The notes under the pieces: generated by a model | Seen by the model: the letters and a program-made list of their open reading frames with translations, nothing else | The model's database searches: none | Told to the model about the DNA's origin: nothing | Source of the DNA: Streptomyces paradoxus | GTDB lineage: Bacteria > Actinomycetota > Actinomycetes > Streptomycetales > Streptomycetaceae | Direction: 5' to 3' | Assembly: GCF_014202475.1 (NCBI RefSeq) | Contig: NZ_JACHGV010000005.1 | Location: 248,001-312,000 of the forward strand | Length of the DNA stretch: 64,000 nucleotides | Position numbers and translations under genes: made by a program | Shown here: piece after piece, positions 15,766 through 24,048 of the stretch | How positions within the stretch are numbered: position 1 is the stretch's first letter | How the letters are laid out: the number at the start of each line of letters is the position of its first letter

Positions 15766-16521
15766 TCAGTGCCGGTAGAAGATCCGGTCGCGGTACTGCT
15801 CCATCACCCGGGCGTTCCAGTCGTGGCCGCCGTCGACGTTCCCGGAGCGCAGCAGGGGCGGCTCGATGCCGCGGTCGGCGAGGGTGGTGGCGGCCGTCGC
15901 CATGACGGCCTGGAGGAGGGCGGAGGTGACGACCGTGGAGGCGGGGGCGAAGGGGGCGGGGATGTCGTCGTGGGTGAGTTCCGCGTCGCCGACCGCGATC
16001 TTGGAGTCGAGGACGAGGTCGCAGTGGTCCTTCAGGTAGGTCCCGGAGGCGTGCCGGGACTTCGTCTCCGAGGCGTAGGCCACCGAGGTCACGCCGATGA
16101 CCTTGACGCCCAGGGCGCGGGCGTTCATGGCCATCTCGACGGGCAGGGCGTTGCGCCCCGACAGGGAGATGATCAGCAGGGCGTCGCCCTCGCGGAGCGG
16201 GGAGCTGTCGAGGACGGCGCTCGCGAGGCCGTCGACGCGTTCCAGGGCGGAGCCGAGGGGCGCGGGCATGACGTCGACGCCGACGACACCCGGTACGGCG
16301 AGCAGGTTCATCAGGGCGAGGCCGCCGGCGCGGTAGACGAGGTCCTGCGCGGCGAGGGAGGAGTGCCCGGCGCCGAAGGCGAAGAGCCGGCCGCCGTCGG
16401 CGACGGTGTCGGCGAGGAGCGTCCCGGCCGCGGCGATGCTGTCGGCCTCCTCGTCGCGCAGCCGCCGCAGCAGGCCGATCGCGGCGTCGATGAACTGGCC
16501 GGCCGGCGCGCGGTCGCTCAT
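15766..16521 (-). CDS. SIS-domain sugar-phosphate-binding protein
   Basis: A 251-residue SIS (sugar isomerase) domain protein. GAGHSSLAAQDLVYRAGG and ALLIISLSGRNALPVEMA are the two phosphosugar-binding segments. It resembles the UPF0309-type SIS proteins of actinobacteria, thought to act on phosphorylated amino sugars, but no catalytic assignment is safe. Start ATG 16521 has AAGGGA upstream; ATG 16566 would add 15 poorly conserved residues. It is divergent from desR and convergent with the PAS gene. Confidence 0.85.
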   Translation of the reverse strand: MSDRAPAGQFIDAAIGLLRRLRDEEADSIAAAGTLLADTVADGGRLFAFGAGHSSLAAQDLVYRAGGLALMNLLAVPGVVGVDVMPAPLGSALERVDGLASAVLDSSPLREGDALLIISLSGRNALPVEMAMNARALGVKVIGVTSVAYASETKSRHASGTYLKDHCDLVLDSKIAVGDAELTHDDIPAPFAPASTVVTSALLQAVMATAATTLADRGIEPPLLRSGNVDGGHDWNARVMEQYRDRIFYRH

Positions 16522-16792
16522 ACGGGGTCCCTTCAGGCTGGCCTCGCGGCTCGTGTCGCGCATCACGGTGCGGTCTGGACCAGTGCGGTGTCAATACGGC
16601 CGTGAGGGGCGTGGAGCGAGTGCCGGGGAAGCGCCCGAAAGAGAAGTCCGTACCCTGGCGGACGGCCGGGTAATCTCCGGCTTTCCCTCCCGCGGCACGG
16701 TTGTCGGTGGTATCCGGCAGAATTGGGTGCAGGGCCAGCGCACACGCCGGTGAGCCGTCCAGCCTCCGGCAGATCTCATTCGAGGGGCACGT

Positions 16793-17485
16793 ATGTCCGG
16801 ACTGATCGACACCACGGAGATGTATCTCCGCACCATCCTCGAGCTGGAGGAAGAGGGTGTGGTCCCCATGCGCGCCCGTATCGCCGAGCGGCTGGACCAG
16901 AGCGGGCCGACCGTCAGCCAGACCGTGGCGCGGATGGAGCGCGACGGTCTGGTGTCCGTCGCCAGCGACCGGCATCTGGAGCTGACCGACGAGGGCCGCC
17001 GGCTGGCCACGCGTGTGATGCGCAAGCACCGCCTGGCCGAGTGTCTGCTCGTCGACGTGATCGGTCTGGAGTGGGAGCAGGTCCACGCCGAGGCGTGCCG
17101 CTGGGAGCACGTGATGAGCGAGGCCGTGGAGCGCCGGGTCCTGGAGTTGCTGCGGCATCCGACGGAGTCGCCGTACGGCAACCCGATCCCGGGTCTGGAG
17201 GAGCTCGGCGAGAAGGACGGCGCCGATCCGTTCCTGGACGAGGGCATGGTGTCGCTGGCGAGTCTCGACCCGGGTGCCGAGGGCAAGACGGTCGTGGTGC
17301 GCCGGATCGGCGAGCCGATCCAGACGGACGCGCAGCTGATGTACACGCTGCGGCGGGCGGGCGTGCAGCCCGGCTCGGTGGTGAGCGTGACGGAGTCGGC
17401 GGGCGGGGTGCTGGTGGGCAGCGGCGGCGAGGCGGCCGAGCTGGAGTCGGAAGTGGCCTCCCACGTGTTCGTCGCCAAGCCCTGA
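16793..17485 (+). CDS. desR: Iron-dependent DtxR/IdeR-family repressor
   Basis: A 230-residue metal-dependent repressor of the DtxR/IdeR family, equivalent to DesR/DmdR1 of other Streptomyces. The winged HTH covers about residues 1-70 (TTEMYLRTILELEEEGVVPM, SGPTVSQTVARMERDGL). The metal-site residues are in MRKHRLAECLL and EACRWEHVMSEAVE. The C-terminal SH3-like domain (residues ~150-230) has GEPIQTDAQLMYTLRRAGV. With Fe2+ it should repress siderophore (desferrioxamine) and iron-uptake genes. No iron box was noticed in this window, so its targets lie elsewhere. Confidence 0.95.
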   Translation: MSGLIDTTEMYLRTILELEEEGVVPMRARIAERLDQSGPTVSQTVARMERDGLVSVASDRHLELTDEGRRLATRVMRKHRLAECLLVDVIGLEWEQVHAEACRWEHVMSEAVERRVLELLRHPTESPYGNPIPGLEELGEKDGADPFLDEGMVSLASLDPGAEGKTVVVRRIGEPIQTDAQLMYTLRRAGVQPGSVVSVTESAGGVLVGSGGEAAELESEVASHVFVAKP

Positions 17486-17648
17486 TCCGGCCGGGTCGCC
17501 GGGGCCGGAGCCGAGTGGCCGGCTTCGGCCGACTCCCGTTGCGCAGGGGGTTCTTGTGGCGTTGGCGTGATCCGGACCGAATCCGCGGTCCGGTCCGGCG
17601 AATGGCAGCGCTCGTACGCTTCCCGTGCGACGCTGTCGCGTGAGGCAT
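16914..17648 (-). other. Long antisense ORF overlapping desR (possible adm counterpart)
   Basis: The strand opposite desR is open for 244 codons and ends inside desR. From memory, S. coelicolor has a functional antiparallel gene, adm, overlapping dmdR1. The translated product here is extremely rich in Arg and Pro, as expected from the shadow of a GC-rich gene, so coding capacity alone proves little. It is listed because of the precedent. Confidence 0.25.
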
Positions 17649-18087
17649 ATGACCTGAGGGGCTCTGGGCCGTGGCTCGACAGCGATGTCGCCCGGCCGGG
17701 GAGGGGGCGGGAGGATGTGCCGTGGAGATGTGGAGGGCCCCGGCGCCCTGTGGCGCCGGGGCCTGTCCTCCCCTGTGCTGACCCGGAGCCCCGAGCTCTC
17801 AGGGTCATTCCCCTCGGACCGGTTTCCCCGAGCGGTCCGCCTCCCGCTGAAGATCTCCCCCGGGCAGCGGCGATCAATCCCCGGGGGTGGTCACTCGAAC
17901 GAGGGGTGTTGCCCGCGAGAACCCCATTCTCGAATGCGCTTTCGATAGTCTGCGGGCGGTGCACGGCACACTTGCACCGACAGGTACGGCAACCAGCACG
18001 GCAGAAGGCACAGCAGGCAGAACACGGTTCCAGGACCGGCCGGCTCAGACAGCCGCGGTCCGCGCGAAGCTTGGGGGGTGCCAGGAC
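17486..18087. other. 600-bp region between desR and the hydrolase-like gene
   Basis: No gene is convincing. The region holds the 12-bp terminator hairpin at 17736-17763 and a small palindrome TCGAATGCGCTTTCGA at about 17931-17946. The second lies beside a GATAGT hexamer and is the likely promoter of the downstream gene. A GTG at 17959 could extend that gene upstream. Confidence 0.4.
17736..17763. terminator. Strong 12-bp perfect hairpin
   Basis: GGCCCCGGCGCC and GGCGCCGGGGCC pair perfectly around the loop CTGT, about 250 bp after the desR stop. No T-tract follows. It probably ends the desR transcript or shields the next gene from readthrough. Confidence 0.6.
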
Positions 18088-18987
18088 ATGGCGCGACGCA
18101 TCGACGTGACCGGGACGGGCGGCGTACGCCTGGCGGCCTGGGAGTTCGGGGACCCGCCCAAGACCGATCCGGCGCAGGACGGTCAGGGGGCGCACGACGG
18201 GCACACCGCGCCGGAGGGCTCCCCGGGCGTGCTGTTACTGCACGGCCTCATGGGCCGGGCCTCACACTGGGCGTACACCGCCCGCTGGCTCTCCGCGCGC
18301 TACCGCGCCGTCGCCCTCGACCAGCGCGGCCACGGCCGCAGTGACAAACCCCCGCAGGGCTCCTTCACGCGTGACGCCTACGTCGACGACGCCGAGGCCG
18401 CTCTGGAGCAGCTCGGTCTCGCCCCGGTCGTCCTCATCGGCCACGCCATGGGCGCGCTGACCGCCTGGCAGCTCGCCGCGCGGCGTCCCGACCTGGTCCG
18501 CGGGCTGATCATCTGCGACATGCGGGCCTCCGCGCTCGGCGCCGCCTCCCAGCGCGAGTGGGACCAGTGGTTCAAGGCCTGGCCGCTGCCCTTCGCCACG
18601 CTCGCCGACGTCCGCAAGTGGTTCGGCGAGGACGACCCCTGGGTGGAGCGGCCCAATCCGGCTCGTGGCGAGTTCTACGCCGAGGTGATGGCCGAGTCCC
18701 CGGACGGCTGGCGCCCGGTCTTCGAACCGGAGCAGATGCTCCGCTCCCGCGAGACGTGGGTGTACGACGCGCACTGGGAGGAGCTGGCCCAGGTCCGCTG
18801 CCCCGCCCTGGTCGTGCGCGGCCTGGACGGCGAGCTGGGCCGCGCCGAGGCCCAGGAGATGGTCCGGGTCCTGCCCCGCGGCCAGTACGCGGAGGTCGCC
18901 GACGCCGGCCATCTGGTGCACTACGACCAGCCGGAGGCCTGGCGCGCCGCGATCGAGCCCTTCCTGGACTCCCTGGGCGACGACTGA
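18088..18987 (+). CDS. Alpha/beta-hydrolase-fold protein lacking the nucleophile serine
   Basis: A 299-residue alpha/beta-hydrolase-fold protein. LLHGLMGRASHW forms the oxyanion region and DAGHLVHYDQPEAW holds the usual histidine. The nucleophile elbow reads GHAMGAL instead of GHSMGG, so the catalytic serine is alanine and ordinary esterase activity is unlikely. Codon 50 is TTA (18235-18237), the only TTA in the annotated genes, which makes translation dependent on the bldA tRNA. ATG 18088 follows a G-rich site; upstream GTG starts exist in frame. Other Streptomyces have a similar neighbour of desR as far as I recall. Confidence 0.85.
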   Translation: MARRIDVTGTGGVRLAAWEFGDPPKTDPAQDGQGAHDGHTAPEGSPGVLLLHGLMGRASHWAYTARWLSARYRAVALDQRGHGRSDKPPQGSFTRDAYVDDAEAALEQLGLAPVVLIGHAMGALTAWQLAARRPDLVRGLIICDMRASALGAASQREWDQWFKAWPLPFATLADVRKWFGEDDPWVERPNPARGEFYAEVMAESPDGWRPVFEPEQMLRSRETWVYDAHWEELAQVRCPALVVRGLDGELGRAEAQEMVRVLPRGQYAEVADAGHLVHYDQPEAWRAAIEPFLDSLGDD

Positions 18988-19006
18988 CGCCGCCTCCGCA
19001 GCCGCC

Positions 19007-20599
19007 TCACCCCTTGCTGACCGCCGCCAGGATCTCCGGCAGCCGCCGGGCCGTCCGCGGAGCGGCCAGTTTCAGCCCCGCCGCCGCGAGCCCCGCCCCG
19101 TACGCCGTGCCCACCGGCAGCAGCAGCCACGTCCAGTCCTCGCCGTCGGCGCTCACGTTCAGCCAGATCGTGAGCGCGATGACGGGCGCGCACAGCAGCG
19201 CGGCCGCCATCATCCCGCCGAAGATGGAGATCCAGGCCAGCCCGGTCTGCCCGGGGGCGACGTTCTTGTAGCCCTCCTGCGGGATGGAGTAGGGGAAGCG
19301 GGCGGACGTCCACGCCCCGGTCGCGAGCATCGCGCCGAGCAGCGCGAAGGACAGCCCCAGGGCCTCGGGCAGCCGCCGCCAGTCGCCGAGCATGGCCGTC
19401 GTCAGAACGGTCACGAGCGTGGCGTACGGCAGGGTGATCAGCAGCAGGGCGTACGCCCGGGCGCACAGTTCGACGTAGGCGTCACGCGTCGAGGAGATCG
19501 TCATCGCGACCATCCAGAACGCCGAGGTGTCCTGCCCGAACTGGTTGTACATCTGGATGCCGAGCATCCCGGCGGCGAAGCACGCGAAGTACACCGACCC
19601 GGTGCCCTGCCAGGCGTTGAACACCGGCACGATCAGCCCGATGGCCAGCGACGTCACCCAGGCTGCCTTGGTCTTCGGGTCGCGCCACACGTACCGCAGG
19701 CTGCGCTCCATGACCGTGCCCGTACGGCCCGTCGGCAGCAGCCGCCCCAACCCGGTCGACGACCGTTCCCCGGCGGCCGACTCGGCGCCCGGCAGGGTGG
19801 ATCCGTCGGGTGAGGTCATCAGCCGGGTGAGGTGCCGTGACCACAGCGCGAGCAGCCCCACCAGCGCCCCCGCGCTCAGCGCCAGTTGCGCGGCGGCGAG
19901 ACCGTACGAGCCCTCACTCACCGCGTGCACGGCCCCGATCGCCGACGCGGGCGGCACCCACTGCAGGACCCCGGCCGCCGGGTCGAGCTCGCCCAGCCCC
20001 GACGCCCCGATGCGCTGCGCGCCGAAGTTGACGATCTGCGCCCCGACCGCGATGACGAGCCCGCTGAGCACCGCGAGGTCCCGCCCCTTGCGGCTGGTGA
20101 GCAGCCGTACGTTGGCGGCGGCGACGGCCCGCGCGAGCGCCACGCACACCAGCAGCGCCAGGACGACGGCGACCACACCCACCACGAACGCGGCCCCGCC
20201 CCGCGCCACCGCGATCACGGAACCGACCAGCAGGCACAGCGTGAACAGTGGCCCGATGCCCACCAGCGAGGCCGTGAGCAGGGCCCGCACCAGCGGCCGG
20301 GGCCGCAGCGGCAGCATCACCAGCCGGGTCGGGTCGAGTGTCTCGTCACCGCTGGGGAAGAACAGCGGCATCACCGCCCACCCGAGCCCCAGCACCGCCA
20401 CCGCCAGCACCACCACCGACTCGGCGTGCGCATGGCCGCGCAGCGCGATCAGGCCGATCAGCTGGAGCGCGGCGAACAGCAGGGCGAAGACGGCCGAGGT
20501 GATGTAGGCGGCCTTCCGCCCGCCGGACTGCCGCAGCCCGTTGCGCAGCAGCGACAGCTTCAGCCGTACGAAGACGGGGGTGATCGCGTCGGTGCTCAC
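19007..20599 (-). CDS. ABC exporter permease
   Basis: A 530-residue membrane protein with about twelve hydrophobic segments in two halves, of the ABC-2-like exporter type with a cytoplasmic loop around residues 260-310. It is the membrane partner of the ATPase gene just upstream, whose stop overlaps its GTG start by 4 nt. Such pairs export peptides, lipids or drugs; the substrate is not evident. It converges with the hydrolase-like gene, leaving only 19 bp. Confidence 0.88.
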   Translation of the reverse strand: MSTDAITPVFVRLKLSLLRNGLRQSGGRKAAYITSAVFALLFAALQLIGLIALRGHAHAESVVVLAVAVLGLGWAVMPLFFPSGDETLDPTRLVMLPLRPRPLVRALLTASLVGIGPLFTLCLLVGSVIAVARGGAAFVVGVVAVVLALLVCVALARAVAAANVRLLTSRKGRDLAVLSGLVIAVGAQIVNFGAQRIGASGLGELDPAAGVLQWVPPASAIGAVHAVSEGSYGLAAAQLALSAGALVGLLALWSRHLTRLMTSPDGSTLPGAESAAGERSSTGLGRLLPTGRTGTVMERSLRYVWRDPKTKAAWVTSLAIGLIVPVFNAWQGTGSVYFACFAAGMLGIQMYNQFGQDTSAFWMVAMTISSTRDAYVELCARAYALLLITLPYATLVTVLTTAMLGDWRRLPEALGLSFALLGAMLATGAWTSARFPYSIPQEGYKNVAPGQTGLAWISIFGGMMAAALLCAPVIALTIWLNVSADGEDWTWLLLPVGTAYGAGLAAAGLKLAAPRTARRLPEILAAVSKG

Positions 20600-21369
20600 C
20601 GGGTCCCGCCGCCCAGCCAGTCGAGATCGGACCCGGCGTCCCGGCTCTGCGCGCCGACGAGTTCGAGGAACGCCCGCTGCAGCGAGGGCGCGTCCCCGCG
20701 CACCTCGGCGAGCGTGCCGGTGGCGCGGATCCGCCCGGCGGCCATGACGGCGACCCAGTCGCACAGCGACTCGACGAGCTCCATGACGTGGGAAGAGAAC
20801 ACGACCGTGGCGCCCGAGGCGGTGTAGCGCTCCAGGACACCCCGGATGGTCTGCGCGGAGACGGGGTCGACCCCCTCGAACGGCTCGTCCAGGAACAGCA
20901 CTTCGGGATTGTGGAGGAGAGCGCCGGCGAGCCCGATCTTCTTGCGCATACCGGTCGAGTAGTCGACGACCAGCTTGTGCTGGGCCCCGGCGAGATCGAG
21001 GACGTCGAGGAGCTGCGTGGCCCGCTTGTCGACCTCGGCGCCGGGCAGCCCGCGCAACCGCCCGCTGTACGCCAGCAGTTCCCGCCCGGAGAGCCGCTCG
21101 AACAGCCGCAGTCCTTCCGGCAGCACCCCGATCCGGGCCTTCACCTCGACGGGGTCCCGCCACACGTCGTGCCCGACCACCTCGACGGTCCCGTGGTCGG
21201 GCCTGAGCAGCCCGGTCACCATCGACAAGGTGGTGGTCTTCCCGGCCCCGTTCGGCCCGACGAGCCCGATGAACTTGCCCGCGGGCAAATCGAGATCGAC
21301 CCCGGCGACAGCGACCTGCTGCCCGAACCGCTTCCAGAGCCCCCGCACACGCACAGCGCTGGATCCCAC
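20596..21369 (-). CDS. ABC transporter ATP-binding protein
   Basis: A 257-residue ABC ATPase. Walker A is GPNGAGKTT, the signature is YSTGMRKKIGLAGAL (a less common form of LSGGQ), Walker B is VLFLDEP, and the switch histidine is in FSSHVME. Together with the permease encoded downstream it makes an exporter. GTG 21369 is chosen because a GGAGGGAGG tract precedes it directly; an upstream GTG at 21387 would give the same protein with 6 extra residues. Confidence 0.9.
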   Translation of the reverse strand: MGSSAVRVRGLWKRFGQQVAVAGVDLDLPAGKFIGLVGPNGAGKTTTLSMVTGLLRPDHGTVEVVGHDVWRDPVEVKARIGVLPEGLRLFERLSGRELLAYSGRLRGLPGAEVDKRATQLLDVLDLAGAQHKLVVDYSTGMRKKIGLAGALLHNPEVLFLDEPFEGVDPVSAQTIRGVLERYTASGATVVFSSHVMELVESLCDWVAVMAAGRIRATGTLAEVRGDAPSLQRAFLELVGAQSRDAGSDLDWLGGGTR

Positions 21370-21411
21370 CGCGCCTCCCTCCGTCACCTTGCACCCTACG
21401 GTGGTGTTCTC

Positions 21412-21456
21412 GAGGGGGGCGGAGAACTGCGCGATCAACCACGGACGACCCGCAGC
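21412..21456 (+). repeat. Dispersed intergenic repeat, copy 2 (diverged)
   Basis: This lies just upstream of the ABC ATPase gene, between it and the prim-pol gene. It keeps GGGG-CGG-GAACTGCGCG and ends in GACCCGCAGCC. It has two or more changes from the core and is the most diverged of the four copies. Confidence 0.55.
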
Positions 21457-21492
21457 CGCCACGCAACGGCAACGGGGCAGACGAGGGGGCGC

Positions 21493-22170
21493 TCAGCGAT
21501 CCCGCCCGCACGCATAGGCCAAGGGCGAGATCAGCTCCTCCGCATCCGGCAGCCACCGATTCGCCGGAGTGGGCCGGCAGGCCCACTGCACGGCCCCCCG
21601 GGACCCGAACCGCGTGGGTGGCGCAGCCACGTACGCCCCCTCACCCAGCACGGTCAGATCCAGCGACGACACCGACCACCCCAGCTTTCGCACCAGGTCG
21701 GGCACCTTCACACCGGCCCCCGGCAGCACGAAGAACTCCATCCGCCGGTCCGGCGTGAGCGTCACCGGCCCGAGCGTCAGCTCCATCCGCTCCATGCGCG
21801 CGAGCGCCAGGAACCCGGCCGTCTCCGGCACGGAGATCGCGTCGAACGTCCGCCCCGTCGGCAGCAGGATCGACGCGGTCGGCTGCTTCTGCCACATCCG
21901 TCGCGCCACCGTCGCGCTGCCCGTCGCCTGCGTCGCCCAGTCCGGGCGCGCCGGGTGCGACCCGGGCGCCGGACACGCCGCGTCACCGCAGGAGCAGCGC
22001 TGGCTGCCGTCGACGGCTTCCAGCCAGGTGCCGGGGAACACGTCCCAGTGGCGTTCCTCGGCGTAGCGAACAGCGGTCTCCAGCAGCGATTCCCCGCGCT
22101 GCTTCGGGATCTGAGCGGCTTCGGTGCCGGCGATCGTCTCTTCCACGATGAACACAACTCTGGTCGTCAC
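21493..22170 (-). CDS. Bifunctional DNA primase/polymerase-domain protein
   Basis: A 225-residue protein with an N-terminal prim-pol-like (archaeo-eukaryotic primase) domain as found in many Streptomyces chromosomal proteins. Visible family features are AVRYAEERHWDVFPGTWLEA, a CSCGDAACPAPGSHPAR zinc-type cluster, and WQKQPTASILLPTGRTFD. The acidic catalytic pair of true primases is not obvious, so activity is uncertain. The start is GTG 22170 with a weak ribosome-binding site. It is divergent from the HTH/TPR regulator gene. Confidence 0.75.
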   Translation of the reverse strand: MTTRVVFIVEETIAGTEAAQIPKQRGESLLETAVRYAEERHWDVFPGTWLEAVDGSQRCSCGDAACPAPGSHPARPDWATQATGSATVARRMWQKQPTASILLPTGRTFDAISVPETAGFLALARMERMELTLGPVTLTPDRRMEFFVLPGAGVKVPDLVRKLGWSVSSLDLTVLGEGAYVAAPPTRFGSRGAVQWACRPTPANRWLPDAEELISPLAYACGRDR

Positions 22171-22461
22171 CAGGGGTTACGCCCACCCGTGTGCGCGGGG
22201 GAGAGCATCGCCCCTGTTCGCGGGGCGCATGGGTGCATGTGCGGGGGCGCGCAGGAGGATCCGTCGCGGAGCTGGGTAGCCACGTGTGGGGCCGGCAACA
22301 GCCGATACCCCGGCATTCCTCACATGCCTCGCATTTTCGCCTGGTCGGCGGGGCATTGATCTTCACGGCCGGATCCTTTCGCCGGGACGTGAGGGGGTTC
22401 GGCCGCGGAAGACACGTCAACTCGGTGCGTGCGCAGGCACCGCAGCCTCAGGGGGTACGCC

Positions 22462-23847
22462 ATGGCCGCAAGGCCGCTCGTCGCCCGGCAGCCGAACGAA
22501 CGGCTGCAGGCGCTCATCCAGGAAGCCGGATGCTCCAACGCCGGCTTGGCCCGCCGGGTCAACATGTGCGGTGCCGAGCACGGCCTCGACCTGCGCTACG
22601 ACAAGACGTCGGTGGCGCGCTGGCTGCGCGGGCAGCAGCCGCGGGGGCGGGCCCCGGCGATCATCGCCGAGGCGCTGGGCCGCAAGCTCGGCCGTACGGT
22701 CACGATCGACGAGATCGGCATGGCCAACGGCAAGAACCTCGCCTCGGGCGTGGGCCTCCAGTTCTCGCCGACGGTACTGGGGGCCATCGAGCAGGTCTGC
22801 GAGCTGTGGCGCAGTGACGTGGGACGGCGGGACTTCCTGTCCGGCTCCTCCGTCGCGGCGTCCGCGCTGGTCGAGCCCAGCCGGGACTGGCTGATCTCCG
22901 CGCCCGACGCGCAGGTCTCGCGCTCGGCCGGGCCGCGGGTGGGGCGGTCCGACGTGCAGGCGGTCCAGGCCATGACGCAGGCACTGGTGGATCTCGACCA
23001 CCAGTACGGCAGCGGGCATGTGCGGCCGGTCGTCGTGCACTACCTCAACAGCGTGGTCTCGGGGCTGCTGGCGGGGTCGTACCGGGAGGCGGTCGGGCGG
23101 GACCTGTTCGCCGCGGTGGCCCGGCTGACGGAGCTCGCCGGCTACATGGCCGTCGACACGGGCCAGCCCGGTCTGGCCCAGCGCTACTACATCCAGGCGC
23201 TGCGGCTGGCGCAGGCCGCCGGGGACCGCGGCTACGGCGGGTACGTCCTCGCGGCGTCCATGAGCCATCTCGCCGCCCAGCTCGGAAACCCGCGGGAGAT
23301 CGCGCAGTTGGCACGGGCGGCGCAGGAGGGGGCGCGGGGGCGCGTGTCGCCGCGGGCGGAGTCGATGTTCCTGGCGGCGGAGGCGCGCGGGCACGCCCTC
23401 ATGGGCGACGTGCGCGCCGCGCAGTCCTCGGCAGGGCGCGCGGTGAGCGCCCTGGAGGCGGCCGACCCGGCCGCCGGGGACGACCCGGTGTGGATCGCGC
23501 ACTTCGACGAGGCCTACCTCGCCGACGAGTTGGCCCATTGCCACCGGGACCTCGGGCAGGCCGAGGCGGCGGCCCGGTGTGCGCAGGAGTCGCTGGCCGG
23601 GCATCCCGAGACGCGGGCGCGCCGCCGGGCCATCGGCTATGTGCTGTTGGCCACGGCGCAGGTGCAGCAGCGGGAGATCGAAGAGGCGTGCAACACCGGC
23701 ATGAGGGCCGTGGAACTGCTGGAGGGACTGCGCTCCAACCGGGGCGCCGACTACCTGGAGGACTTCCAGCAGCGGCTGGAGCCGTACCGGGACGAGGCGG
23801 TGGTGAGGGAGTTCGGGGCGCGGCTCGACCTGCAGGCGGCGGCGTGA
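22462..23847 (+). CDS. HTH and TPR regulator (NsdA-like)
   Basis: A 461-residue protein with an N-terminal helix-turn-helix (residues ~8-70, including NAGLARRVNMCG and DKTSVARWLRGQQPR) and a long C-terminal TPR-like helical repeat region. The link contains RRDFLSGSSVAASALV, which looks like a twin-arginine motif but is common in this cytoplasmic regulator group. Relatives such as NsdA/NsdB affect antibiotic production and sporulation, but orthology cannot be claimed. An AGGGGG site precedes ATG 22462. Confidence 0.78.
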   Translation: MAARPLVARQPNERLQALIQEAGCSNAGLARRVNMCGAEHGLDLRYDKTSVARWLRGQQPRGRAPAIIAEALGRKLGRTVTIDEIGMANGKNLASGVGLQFSPTVLGAIEQVCELWRSDVGRRDFLSGSSVAASALVEPSRDWLISAPDAQVSRSAGPRVGRSDVQAVQAMTQALVDLDHQYGSGHVRPVVVHYLNSVVSGLLAGSYREAVGRDLFAAVARLTELAGYMAVDTGQPGLAQRYYIQALRLAQAAGDRGYGGYVLAASMSHLAAQLGNPREIAQLARAAQEGARGRVSPRAESMFLAAEARGHALMGDVRAAQSSAGRAVSALEAADPAAGDDPVWIAHFDEAYLADELAHCHRDLGQAEAAARCAQESLAGHPETRARRRAIGYVLLATAQVQQREIEEACNTGMRAVELLEGLRSNRGADYLEDFQQRLEPYRDEAVVREFGARLDLQAAA

Positions 23848-24048
23848 ACACAGGGTCTGCGGATGCGTGAACGTGCGGGAAACGGCTGCCGGGCACGGAG
23901 GAGGTGACCTGGGCAACGCGCCGTGCCCCGCCGGTGTTACCGCGCTCACAGGGCAGGAGGCCGGGCCCTGTGCTGCGTGGCACGGGGCTCTGGGGACCCG
24001 GTAGCGTGACCCGACGATTCACAAGGTCCCCCATTAGTAGGAGTCCCG

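Noticed and set aside
16567..16792. Iron box in the desR promoter region.
   Set aside because: No TTAGGTTAGGCTCACCTAA-like palindrome could be found.
22815..22900. Tat signal peptide in the HTH/TPR protein (RRDFLSGSSV).
   Set aside because: It lies in the middle of a cytoplasmic regulator, after the HTH, so it cannot be an export signal.
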